NCBI GenBank assembly: GCA_027488865.1
Contig: JAIYAU010000034.1
Span: forward strand, 62,001 to 126,000
Direction: 5' to 3'
Length of the DNA: 64,000 nucleotides
Source of the DNA: Cytophagaceae bacterium
Lineage (GTDB): Bacteria; Bacteroidota; Bacteroidia; Cytophagales; UBA9547
A program made the translations under genes and the position numbers. This document shows positions 17,431 through 24,773 of this stretch, in pieces. Position 1 is the stretch's first letter, and every line of letters begins with the position of its first letter. The notes below the pieces were generated by a model that was not told the DNA's origin, made no database searches, and saw nothing but the letters and a program-made list of their open reading frames with translations.

Positions 17431-18252
17431 ATGAGAACAATTTTGACATTTATCCCAATCATATTAATTTTTATTCTTAGTGGGTGCTCTAAAAACCAAA
17501 AGCCTTCTAACACAGAGGAAACAGGTGTTGAAACACCTACTGCTGTCTGTAAAATAGACAAATATGACTTTGTAGATTCTACTGAAGAAGCTTTGGTATA
17601 TGATACCCTAAATAGGTTAATAAATTTGGTAAAAATTCAAAACAACCGAAAAGAGGAAATCGATTTCACCTATGACTCTGATGGAAAACTAGTACAAATT
17701 TTTGATAAAGAAGGCTTAGAATACGAACTATATCAGTATGACAAAGTGGGCAACTTGGTTAAAGAATTCATATATGATGATACTATAACTGAGAACAACC
17801 TTAAAGAATATCAGTTGCATCAATACGATAATAAAAATTTGAGAATTGCAACCACTTATTATGAAATAACCGACGAAAATAAAGGAGGCATAGCAAGAGA
17901 AATTGACCAATATACCTATGACACCTTAGGTAATATCATCGAAATATCAACAGAATTGGTTTTAGAAAAAAAGAAATATGTAGAGGCCAAATACGAATAT
18001 TTAAACAAACGTAATAATTACACTTATCCGTTGGCCTATAGTTATTCTCCTGGTCAAAATTTAATTTCTAAGTTTACATTATTTGGCATAAATGGCAAAC
18101 CAACAAGCATTTACACATACAAATACGAATTCAATGAAAAAGGAAATCCTACCAAAGTGCTGACATTAAAAGAAAAACTTGACACCAAAGGCAAAAACAT
18201 TGGAACTGATACAACCTCGGTGCTGTCAGTTGAATATATCAATTGCAAATAA
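17431..18252 (+). CDS. YD-repeat lipoprotein
   Basis: The 273-residue protein has a lipobox LSGC (Cys19). The mature region has at least five YD/RHS-like units: FTYDSDGKLVQIF, YQYDKVGNLVKEF, HQYDNKNLRIATT, YTYDTLGNIIEIS and YEFNEKGNPTKVL, spaced about 25-50 residues apart. Such repeats form beta-hairpin strips in surface proteins of Bacteroidota and carry no enzymatic signature. It has no toxin domain, unlike full RHS proteins. The gene is monocistronic and followed by a strong terminator. It is probably an outer-membrane lipoprotein of unknown role. Confidence 0.72.
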   Translation: MRTILTFIPIILIFILSGCSKNQKPSNTEETGVETPTAVCKIDKYDFVDSTEEALVYDTLNRLINLVKIQNNRKEEIDFTYDSDGKLVQIFDKEGLEYELYQYDKVGNLVKEFIYDDTITENNLKEYQLHQYDNKNLRIATTYYEITDENKGGIAREIDQYTYDTLGNIIEISTELVLEKKKYVEAKYEYLNKRNNYTYPLAYSYSPGQNLISKFTLFGINGKPTSIYTYKYEFNEKGNPTKVLTLKEKLDTKGKNIGTDTTSVLSVEYINCK

Positions 18253-18279
18253 TTAAAACAATTTAAATCGAATTACAAT

Positions 18280-18305
18280 AAAGGCCAATAGAAGTATTGG
18301 CCTTT
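18280..18305 (+). terminator. Strong hairpin terminator after the YD-repeat lipoprotein gene
   Basis: AAAGGCCAATA (18280-18290) and TATTGGCCTTT (18295-18305) pair perfectly over 11 bp with a 4-base loop (GAAG), starting 28 bases after the stop codon. The stem runs directly into CTTTC. Confidence 0.8.
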
Positions 18306-18321
18306 CAAATATAATAACACC

Positions 18322-18846
18322 ATGGAAACAATCATTCTAGACTTTATAAAAATATTGTTGCCGTCAGGCTTGGTACTATACGGGGTATTTTTGATAGTAA
18401 AATCATTTTTGAACAAAGAATTTGAACGAAAACTAGTAGAAATTAAAATTAAAAATACAGAAATAGTACTTCCAATAAGATTACAGGCTTATGAAAGAGT
18501 TTGTTTACTTCTGGAAAGAATATCACCTAACAACTTATTAGTTAGACTAAATAATCCCAATCTTACTAATGGACAACTTCAACAAATTTTAATTTTGAAC
18601 ATAAGAGAAGAATTTAATCACAACTTGTCCCAGCAGGTATATATGTCAGACAATTCTTGGAATATGGTGAAGGTGACAGTAGAAGAGCTTGTAGGTATTA
18701 TTAATTCAGCGGCTGAAACTCTTAACGTTGAAGGCCGAAGCATCGAATTAGCCAAAGCAATATTTGAAATACTAATTCAAAAGAATGAAGACCCATGCAC
18801 TAAGACGTTGAAGTACATTAAATCTGAAATCCAACAGGTATTCTAG
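18322..18846 (+). CDS. Membrane-anchored conserved hypothetical protein (DUF7935-like)
   Basis: The 174-residue protein has one N-terminal membrane helix (about 11-28) and a cytoplasmic helical domain. Recognisable stretches are LPIRLQAYERVCLLLERISP (about 50-70), NGQLQQILILNIREEFNHNLSQQVYMS (about 83-110) and a C-terminal KYIKSEIQQVF. I believe this corresponds to a Bacteroidota-wide family of unknown function now called DUF7935; that name is from memory. There are no catalytic motifs. It lies between the terminator at 18280 and the promoter at 18897. Confidence 0.7.
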   Translation: METIILDFIKILLPSGLVLYGVFLIVKSFLNKEFERKLVEIKIKNTEIVLPIRLQAYERVCLLLERISPNNLLVRLNNPNLTNGQLQQILILNIREEFNHNLSQQVYMSDNSWNMVKVTVEELVGIINSAAETLNVEGRSIELAKAIFEILIQKNEDPCTKTLKYIKSEIQQVF

Positions 18847-18896
18847 TTTAAATTAATATTTTAATTAAAATAATCCAAAAATAAGGTTACTTTTTG

Positions 18897-18904
18897 TATC
18901 TTTG
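18897..18904 (+). promoter_or_regulatory. Bacteroidota -7 box upstream of small membrane ORF
   Basis: TATCTTTG fits TAnnTTTG exactly and lies 60 bases before the ATG at 18964. TTTTTG immediately precedes it, too close to be the -33 element. Confidence 0.5.
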
Positions 18905-18963
18905 CTGGTATATACTCATAGAAATGTTTAAAGGTATATATTAAAGATTTAACTTAGACGATC

Positions 18964-19107
18964 ATGTTTGGTAAGATTCCTGTTCAAATTTCTAAAATAT
19001 TTTTTACTGAAGATTCTTTTGCATTGTTCATGATTATATTTATTCCTGTTACTTTGCTAATAATATACATGATAAGTCTTTTGGTTAAAAAGCTTATTAA
19101 TAAATAA
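18964..19107 (+). CDS. Small single-pass membrane protein, 47 aa
   Basis: An ATG-initiated frame of 47 codons gives a short amphipathic N-terminus (MFGKIPVQISKIFFTEDS), one hydrophobic helix (about residues 20-41) and a basic tail (VKKLINK), the standard arrangement of a small inner-membrane protein with positive-inside C-terminus. It sits between a TATCTTTG promoter box and a perfect 17-bp terminator stem, which together define a transcription unit of about 250 bases. No homologue is recognised. It could be a small regulatory membrane peptide, a toxin-like peptide, or an mRNA-like non-coding RNA. Confidence 0.5.
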   Translation: MFGKIPVQISKIFFTEDSFALFMIIFIPVTLLIIYMISLLVKKLINK

Positions 19108-19141
19108 AAACTAGGTTTTAATAATTGTTTCTGAATTAGAT

Positions 19142-19178
19142 AAAAAAAGGGGTAAGATTGCATCTTACCCCTTTTTTT
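19142..19178. terminator. Bidirectional intrinsic terminator
   Basis: AAAAAAAGGGGTAAGAT (19142-19158) and its exact complement (19162-19178) form a 17-bp stem with a 3-base loop; A-run and T-run flanks give a U-tract on both strands. It ends the small membrane ORF on the plus strand and tsf on the minus strand. Confidence 0.92.
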
Positions 19179-19200
19179 ACGAACAAATTTAACCAATTTG

Positions 19201-20046
19201 TTACCCTCCTATTTGTATTCTTTTAAAAACACTCACAGTAAGACCTTTATTTACTCCATCTAAAAGTTGTGTAATAGTTTTAGAATTATCTTTAACAAAC
19301 TCTTGGTTTAACAAAGTACTTTCTTTATAAAATTTGTTCAGTTTTCCTTGAGCAATTTTTTCCAACATGGCCTCTGGTTTACCCTCAGCACGAGCTTGCT
19401 CTTTTCCAATTTCAATTTCTCTTTCAATGGTGTGTGGATCTACGTCATCCTTATCTAAAGCTACAGGTTTCATAGCTGCAATCTGCATTGCCACATCTTT
19501 ACCTACTTCAGACACCTCAGCAGTGCCAACATTTTTTAAAGCAACCAATACACCTAATTTTCCATTTGAATGAATATAAGGAACAATTTTCTCACCTGTA
19601 ACATTTTCATAGGCTTGAATAACAATTTTTTCTCCAATTTTACCCGTCAATTCTATGATATGTTCACCCAATGCACGTCCGTCAGCCGCAGTAAGCGCTG
19701 CAAGTTCGTCCGCAGTTGTAGGATTTTTCTCAATTGCCGAATCCAAGATGTTTTGAGCAAGATTGCGAAAATCAGCAACTTTTGATACAGGCTCAGTTTC
19801 ACAAGCCAACGCAAGCAATTTACCATTTGTACCGTCAGCACTTACTTGAATAAGAACAATACCTTCGGAAGTGGCATTTTCAGCTCTTGCAGCTGATACC
19901 TTTTGACCTTTTTTTCTTAATAAATCTACCGCAGCCTCAAAGTCTCCATTGGCTTCAGTTAGGGCTTTTTTGCAATCCATCATGCCCGCACCAGTCATGG
20001 AGCGAAGTTTGTTCACGTCTTGTGCAGAAATTGTTACAGTTGACAT
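19201..20046 (-). CDS. tsf: Elongation factor Ts
   Basis: The 281-residue protein has an N-terminal UBA-like domain (about 1-55) with VNKLRSMTGAGMMDCKKALTEA and the core dimerisation domains. It is the nucleotide-exchange factor for EF-Tu, regenerating EF-Tu-GTP during translation. Length is normal for Bacteroidota. It is the last gene of rplM-rpsI-rpsB-tsf, 175 bases after rpsB. That gap contains a hairpin and a TACTTTTG box (20141-20148, minus), so tsf may have an internal promoter. It ends 23 bases before the bidirectional terminator. Confidence 0.97.
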   Translation of the reverse strand: MSTVTISAQDVNKLRSMTGAGMMDCKKALTEANGDFEAAVDLLRKKGQKVSAARAENATSEGIVLIQVSADGTNGKLLALACETEPVSKVADFRNLAQNILDSAIEKNPTTADELAALTAADGRALGEHIIELTGKIGEKIVIQAYENVTGEKIVPYIHSNGKLGVLVALKNVGTAEVSEVGKDVAMQIAAMKPVALDKDDVDPHTIEREIEIGKEQARAEGKPEAMLEKIAQGKLNKFYKESTLLNQEFVKDNSKTITQLLDGVNKGLTVSVFKRIQIGG

Positions 20047-20161
20047 AGTGTTATAAAGTTTTAAAGATTAACTATTAAAAAGCCTTTTGTGTGTAAGGCA
20101 TTACAAATATTTTGCTGAAATACTTATTAAAGCATCAGCACAAAAGTAGAGGTATAAAATG

Positions 20162-20199
20162 AAAATTGAACACTAAAAATAAATTTAATGTTCAATTTT
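20162..20199 (-). terminator. Hairpin in the rpsB-tsf gap (candidate attenuator)
   Basis: AAAATTGAACA (20162-20172) and TGTTCAATTTT (20189-20199) pair perfectly over 11 bp with a 16-base loop. Read in the operon direction, the stem ends in TTTTCATTTT. It could lower tsf readthrough or mark the 3' end of an rplM-rpsI-rpsB transcript. Confidence 0.5.
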
Positions 20200-20221
20200 A
20201 TGTTATTTAATTGTTAAGTAT

Positions 20222-21001
20222 CTAAGCGTCTTCTTTTGAGGAAACTGCAGGAACTCCATCCTCCAAAATCGACTCACTTTCATCGTCCTTGGTCTCTTCG
20301 TCTTTGCTACGTTTTCTTTCTTCCAATGCTTCTTCAATTGCGTTGCTAATAGCTTTTGTAATTACAGCTATTGATTTATAAGCATCATCATTACCTGGTA
20401 TTGGATAATCAACCTGATTAGGATCAGTGTTAGTATCTACAATAGCGAAAACAGGAATGTTTAATCTATGTGCTTCAGCTATGGCAATGTGCTCTTTCTT
20501 AGCATCAACAATAAACAAAGCTGCTGGAAGTCTTGTTAGTTCAGCGATACCGCCTAACAATTTTTCAAGCTTTTCTCTTTCTCTGTTGATCATTAATCGC
20601 TCTCTTTTGGCAAGACTATCAAAAGTTTCATCTTTGATCATCTTATCAATTGAAGACATTTTCTTTAGTGACTTACGCACAGTAACAAAGTTAGTGAGCA
20701 TTCCACCCAACCATCTCTCAGTCACGTAAGGCATTTTAAGTCTCTTTGCTTCTTCAGAAACAATCTCTTTTGCTTGTTTTTTAGTAGCAACAAACATAAT
20801 TTTTCTTCCAGAACGTACTATGTTTTTAATTGCTGCAGTAGCCTCATCAAGACAAGCAACAGTTTTATTTAAGTCGATGATGTGGATACCATTTTTTTCC
20901 ATGAAAATGTATGGAGCCATTTTAGGGTTCCATTTTCTAGTCATGTGTCCAAAATGAACACCTGCATCCAACAAATCTTGATATTCGATTTTTTTTGACA
21001 T
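20222..21001 (-). CDS. rpsB: 30S ribosomal protein S2
   Basis: The 259-residue protein starts [28 protein letters not shown] and carries the S2 signatures [12 protein letters not shown] and [11 protein letters not shown] (about residues 69-105) and [21 protein letters not shown] (about 188-208). S2 binds late in 30S assembly near the neck and is needed for S1 binding. A Glu/Asp/Ser-rich C-terminal tail ([17 protein letters not shown]) extends beyond the core fold, as is common in this phylum. It is the third gene of the ribosomal operon, 23 bases after rpsI. Confidence 0.97.
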   Translation of the reverse strand: MSKKIEYQDLLDAGVHFGHMTRKWNPKMAPYIFMEKNGIHIIDLNKTVACLDEATAAIKNIVRSGRKIMFVATKKQAKEIVSEEAKRLKMPYVTERWLGGMLTNFVTVRKSLKKMSSIDKMIKDETFDSLAKRERLMINREREKLEKLLGGIAELTRLPAALFIVDAKKEHIAIAEAHRLNIPVFAIVDTNTDPNQVDYPIPGNDDAYKSIAVITKAISNAIEEALEERKRSKDEETKDDESESILEDGVPAVSSKEDA

Positions 21002-21024
21002 CCTTTATCTTTCTTAAATATTGA

Positions 21025-21411
21025 CTATCGTTTACTGAACTGGAATCTTCTACGAGCTTTCCTTCTACCAAATTTCTTTCTTTCCACCATACGAGGATCG
21101 CGCGTAACAAACCCTTCTTTCTTAAGAGGAGCTCTAAATTCGTTATCTAATTCGCAAAGAGCACGGGTGATAGCAAGTCTAACAGCTTCTGCTTGACCAG
21201 CGATTCCACCACCTTTTACGTTAACATTAACATCATACTTATTTTCTGCACCTACAAGTGCAAAAGGCTGATTTACTATTGTCTGAAGAATCTCTGAAGG
21301 AAAATATTCTTTCAATTCTCTTTCATTTACAGTAACCGATCCCTTGCCAGACTTGATGTAGATTCTAGCAACTGCGGTTTTTCTTCTACCTATGGTGTTG
21401 GTGATTTCCAT
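21025..21411 (-). CDS. rpsI: 30S ribosomal protein S9
   Basis: The 128-residue protein shows IGRRKTAVARIYIKSGKGSVTVN at the start, GGGIAGQAEAVRLAITRAL in the middle and the basic tail KKFGRRKARRRFQFSKR, whose terminal Lys-Arg reaches the P-site tRNA in S9. Length is normal. It follows rplM by 11 bases, the usual L13-S9 pairing. Confidence 0.98.
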   Translation of the reverse strand: MEITNTIGRRKTAVARIYIKSGKGSVTVNERELKEYFPSEILQTIVNQPFALVGAENKYDVNVNVKGGGIAGQAEAVRLAITRALCELDNEFRAPLKKEGFVTRDPRMVERKKFGRRKARRRFQFSKR

Positions 21412-21422
21412 CGAATCTAATA

Positions 21423-21866
21423 TTAAAATTTGATTTCTTTAGGCTGTTGCGCTTCATGAGGATGCTCGCTACCAGCATAAATATATACATTGTTAAAAAG
21501 CTTTCTGCCTAATCTTGTTTTAGGAAGCATGTGCTTGATGGCATGTTCTAAAACACGAGTTGGATTTTTGGCCATGGTCTCTCTTGGAGTGGCCTCACGC
21601 TGACCTCCAGTATAACCCGTGTGAGTTAGGTAAATTTTCTCATTGAATTTTTTACCAGTAAATCTCACTTTGCCAGCATTGATAACGATAACGTTATCTC
21701 CACAATCTGCATTTGGCGTAAAACTGGGTTTGTTTTTACCACGGATTACCTTCGCTATATTGCTCGCAATACGGCCCACAACCTGATTTTCTGCATCAAC
21801 AATCACCCAGCCTTTTTCAGCTGCTTCTTTGTTGACAAATACGGTCTTATAACTTAACGCGTCCAA
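21423..21866 (-). CDS. rplM: 50S ribosomal protein L13
   Basis: The 147-residue protein has the L13 motifs WVIVDAENQVVGRIASNIAKVIRGK (about 20-44), DNVIVINAGKVRFTGKK and MLPKTRLGRKLFNNVYIYAGSEHPHEAQQP. L13 is an early 50S assembly protein. It is the first gene of the rplM-rpsI-rpsB-tsf operon. A full two-box Bacteroidota promoter lies 57-87 bases upstream of its ATG, and the 5' end of the transcript would begin near a small hairpin. Confidence 0.98.
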   Translation of the reverse strand: MDALSYKTVFVNKEAAEKGWVIVDAENQVVGRIASNIAKVIRGKNKPSFTPNADCGDNVIVINAGKVRFTGKKFNEKIYLTHTGYTGGQREATPRETMAKNPTRVLEHAIKHMLPKTRLGRKLFNNVYIYAGSEHPHEAQQPKEIKF

Positions 21867-21905
21867 TGTATTATCTGTTTATCTTGATTCAATATATGGA
21901 ATATG

Positions 21906-21919
21906 CCCTTGAAAAAGGG
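21906..21919 (-). promoter_or_regulatory. Small 5'-end hairpin of the rplM transcript
   Basis: CCCTT-GAAA-AAGGG on the plus strand is a self-complementary 5-bp stem. The predicted start site, 5-7 bases after the -7 box, falls at the edge of this stem, so the mRNA may begin with it. It could act in stability or L13 autoregulation; this is inference. Confidence 0.35.
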
Positions 21920-21922
21920 ACA

Positions 21923-21953
21923 CAAAGATAGATGTAATTTTTAACTTTGCAAA
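21923..21953 (-). promoter_or_regulatory. Two-box promoter of the rplM operon
   Basis: On the minus strand TTTG (21950-21953) is followed after exactly 19 bases by TATCTTTG (21923-21930). This is a perfect match to the Bacteroidota consensus TTTG-N19-TAnnTTTG. The rplM ATG lies 57 bases downstream. Confidence 0.85.
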
Positions 21954-22024
21954 AATATTTTCAAAAATATCTAATTATTTAATTCTCTGTATAAACAATA
22001 CGTAACTACTGAAGCTCTCAAATA

Positions 22025-22840
22025 TCAAAATAAATAAGAGTATTCCTTTTGGCCTTCAATGGTAACGTACTTACTTAGCTCCATTTGAAAAATCGACCTG
22101 ATTTCGTTACGCTTATTATAAAACTCATTGGCAGAGCTATAGTATTCTGTAAAAAATTGATGGCCTATTTTAATATTAAAAGATTTTGTGATAAACGTAG
22201 ATGTTTCAATAACAAATCTAGTTTGATCAACTTTCTGTATTACGTTATCTCCTCGTAGATTATAAAGATTATTGTTCTTATCCATAAACGAAAGCCAATG
22301 TCCTTCTAACTTACTTGCGATTCTTAGGTTTTTAGATCCAATTTTAACCTTATGGGCCAAACCAAAAACTCCATAAACATCTGTTAATTTATCTGTAGAA
22401 AGAATAATATATTTTATACCTCCTTCTTTAATTACTTGAAGAGAGCGAGCCTTACCAACGTGTATAAAAGATAAATTTATGAATTTGACTGACTCATAAG
22501 GATAACTACTTCGATAATTTATATCACTTCCTTCTCTTACATGTGCCTTACAGATTAAATTCCACTTTTGATTTTCGTTCAAGCTGAAGTTGTAAAACAA
22601 CTCTATAAAGCCACTATTAAAGCCTGGTGAAGCTTTTTTCGAAAGGTAATTAATTAAGTATTCATTAGAACTCAATTGAAAACCTGCAGTTGCACCAAAA
22701 AAGTTTTTATTCGAGAAAAAACGATAATAATTGAATTGTTGAATTGATTCAGGACTATACCAAGTTTGCTTGGTTTGTGAAAAAGCCAATAAATTACTAA
22801 AAATCATTAAAACTATTATCCATTTTTTAATCGAATTCAT
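22025..22840 (-). CDS. Probable outer-membrane beta-barrel protein
   Basis: The 271-residue protein has a signal peptide (about 1-21, ending LLAFSQ). The rest has alternating aromatic/polar strands typical of a small barrel (GFIELFYNFSLNENQKWNLICK, NIKIGHQFFTEYYSS, FQMELSKYVTIEGQKE) and ends in an aromatic residue (YSYLF), as outer-membrane proteins do. I do not recognise a named family. It follows the Na/Pi symporter by 18 bases in the same direction, so the two may be co-transcribed, but no functional link is evident. Confidence 0.62.
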   Translation of the reverse strand: MNSIKKWIIVLMIFSNLLAFSQTKQTWYSPESIQQFNYYRFFSNKNFFGATAGFQLSSNEYLINYLSKKASPGFNSGFIELFYNFSLNENQKWNLICKAHVREGSDINYRSSYPYESVKFINLSFIHVGKARSLQVIKEGGIKYIILSTDKLTDVYGVFGLAHKVKIGSKNLRIASKLEGHWLSFMDKNNNLYNLRGDNVIQKVDQTRFVIETSTFITKSFNIKIGHQFFTEYYSSANEFYNKRNEIRSIFQMELSKYVTIEGQKEYSYLF

Positions 22841-22858
22841 ACTTTAAGTTAAAATTGA

Positions 22859-23956
22859 TTAATAAACTAAAATAAGTAAAAATGGAATAATAAAGAAAAT
22901 AATCGCAATATAAACAAGAAAAAACAAACGGTATTTCTCGAAAAATCGAGCTAAAATTGAAGCAATAGTTACAGTGGTATTTAATGTTTTAGGGATATAA
23001 AAATAAATAATTAATCCTATCACATTAAACAAAACATGAGCTATGGCTACACTAATAGCTGTTTCTGATTTTGAAAATGCTCCAGATAAGGCGGTAAGTG
23101 TAGTGCCCACATTGGCGCCTATAATAAAATTAAATGCACCCTTAAAAGAGATCTTATTGGTAGCTGCCAATGGTACCATAAGAGAGGTGGTCGTGCTACT
23201 TGAATGCACAACAGCTGTGCTTATCAACCCAGTAAAGAATGTTTTATAACGATTTTGAAACAAGGTGGGCTTAAAGATCTTGCTTGAATAGTCCATTAGA
23301 TGATTGTTGAAAAACCAAACTATGAACCTTAAAGAAATATAAAGACCAATGATTGCAACAACTAATAAAATATATGGACTAGTAATGTTAAGTACAATCA
23401 ACTTTTTTACTGGATCTAAAATAGTTTGGATAGGATTTACAGTATTAAAATAACCCGAGCCTACAGCCGTTTTAAGTTGTTTACCTAATACATATGAAAG
23501 ATTGCTAAATAATCCTGATCCTAATTCAATTGAAAAGAAAATAATTGCACAAATTATATTAAAAAGGTGATGCAAAAAAGCAGTTGTAGTTGCTCTCTTA
23601 AATTCAGCGCTCTTATCATAATGTGAAACGGATACAATAAGGCAGGTAAAGGTAGTTCCAATATTAGAGCCAAAAACTATAGGTATTGCGTACTCTAGTG
23701 TTATGGTATTGCTGGCCACCATAACAACTGCAAGTGTGGTTATGGTGGAACTGCTTTGTAGGATTGCAGTTGCTAGTATACCAAAACAAAAGCCAATAAA
23801 AGGATTATTAACTGTCGTTATTAATTTTGAAAGGTACGAGGTGGCTGAAAATTCTAAGGCATATGTACATAGATCCAAGAATAAAACAAAGGCTATGAAA
23901 ATGACAAAAAACAATACAAAAATTCTAATGTATTGACTTATTTCGCCTTTGTTCAA
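22859..23956 (-). CDS. Na/Pi-cotransporter family protein
   Basis: The 365-residue membrane protein has the inverted repeat of the NptA/PhoU-linked family. Each half has a QSSST-like motif (ILQSSSTITTLAVVMVA near residue 65; VVHSSSTTTSLMVPLAA near 255) followed by a GxNxGTT motif (VFGSNIGTTFT near 95; IIGANVGTTLTALSG near 280). These proteins move phosphate with sodium. There is no C-terminal PhoU-like domain, so it is the short form. The start is TTG at 23956, since an in-frame TAA lies ten codons upstream and no ATG occurs between. It precedes the barrel protein in the same direction. Confidence 0.88.
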   Translation of the reverse strand: MNKGEISQYIRIFVLFFVIFIAFVLFLDLCTYALEFSATSYLSKLITTVNNPFIGFCFGILATAILQSSSTITTLAVVMVASNTITLEYAIPIVFGSNIGTTFTCLIVSVSHYDKSAEFKRATTTAFLHHLFNIICAIIFFSIELGSGLFSNLSYVLGKQLKTAVGSGYFNTVNPIQTILDPVKKLIVLNITSPYILLVVAIIGLYISLRFIVWFFNNHLMDYSSKIFKPTLFQNRYKTFFTGLISTAVVHSSSTTTSLMVPLAATNKISFKGAFNFIIGANVGTTLTALSGAFSKSETAISVAIAHVLFNVIGLIIYFYIPKTLNTTVTIASILARFFEKYRLFFLVYIAIIFFIIPFLLILVY

Positions 23957-23982
23957 TTTAATCAGATCAAAAATGCTGACGA

Positions 23983-24144
23983 CTATTTAGCGGCAGTAGA
24001 ATCGCCATAAACCCATTTTTCATCCCTTGCTGGGTCCTTGAACTTAGTAGTATTGTATTTGCTACCACATTGTGTTGCTCCAACAAATGAAATGATGAGA
24101 AAAAGAACAACAAATAAAGCTTTAGTGATGTGATCGTTCTTCAT
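23983..24144 (-). CDS. Small secreted or lipid-anchored peptide, 53 aa
   Basis: ATG at 24144 opens a 53-codon frame (MKNDHITKALFVVLFLIISF...) with a positively charged N-terminus, one hydrophobic stretch (about 9-21) and GATQCGSKY. Cys26 lies where a lipobox Cys would, though ATQC is a poor lipobox. The mature part is short and polar, ending DSTAAK. A TAAATTTG box (24168-24175, minus) matches the Bacteroidota -7 consensus 24 bases upstream. It lies 26 bases before the Na/Pi gene. No family is recognised. Confidence 0.55.
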   Translation of the reverse strand: MKNDHITKALFVVLFLIISFVGATQCGSKYNTTKFKDPARDEKWVYGDSTAAK

Positions 24145-24271
24145 TATAATTTAAAAATTTTGATGTTCAAATTTAGGATAATTTTTATTGAATTAATAAA
24201 ACCACAATTTAATTTATAATTATTCTTAAGAAGTAGGCTTAAGGGATGATGATAAACTAAACCAGTAATGA

Positions 24272-24619
24272 CTACGGTAACTTATTAGCGTCCGTTGGGA
24301 ATACCAGCCACGGTTTAAATGTTTTGGCCTCTTCAAAATCCATAGATGCGTAGGAGATTACTATAACTATATCTCCCACCTGCATTTTTCTAGCTGCTGG
24401 ACCATTCATACATATGGTACCGGAACCTCTTTGCCCCTTAATAATATATGTTTCAAGTCTTTCGCCATTGTTAATATTGAGTACTTGCACTCGCTCGCCT
24501 TCTATCATGTTGGCCGCATCGAGCAAGTCTTCGTCTATTGTAATACTCCCAACATAATTAAGTTCTGCTTGGGTAATTTTTACGCGATGTATTTTTGACT
24601 TTATTACTTGTATGTGCAT
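24272..24619 (-). CDS. panD: Aspartate 1-decarboxylase (pyruvoyl enzyme)
   Basis: PanD makes beta-alanine from aspartate for pantothenate and CoA synthesis. The protein has [20 protein letters not shown] with the self-cleavage site Gly24-Ser25, [31 protein letters not shown] and a [12 protein letters not shown] motif. I chose the ATG at 24619 rather than 24625 because it places the cleavage serine at residue 25, as in E. coli PanD. Total length is 115 residues, normal. It is a single gene, divergent from the M1 peptidase; no other pan gene is nearby. Confidence 0.96.
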   Translation of the reverse strand: MHIQVIKSKIHRVKITQAELNYVGSITIDEDLLDAANMIEGERVQVLNINNGERLETYIIKGQRGSGTICMNGPAARKMQVGDIVIVISYASMDFEEAKTFKPWLVFPTDANKLP

Positions 24620-24773
24620 TATCAATTCTCAAATTTAGCCGCAAAGCTAGTAAAATATTTTACTTGATAGTAATGCTTTTTTCGACTTGGCGAAATACAT
24701 ACCACTAAATCGAATTATAAAACAATATTTGTTAATTTTGTTACTTTAACATTGCATTTATCTCTAATAGAAA

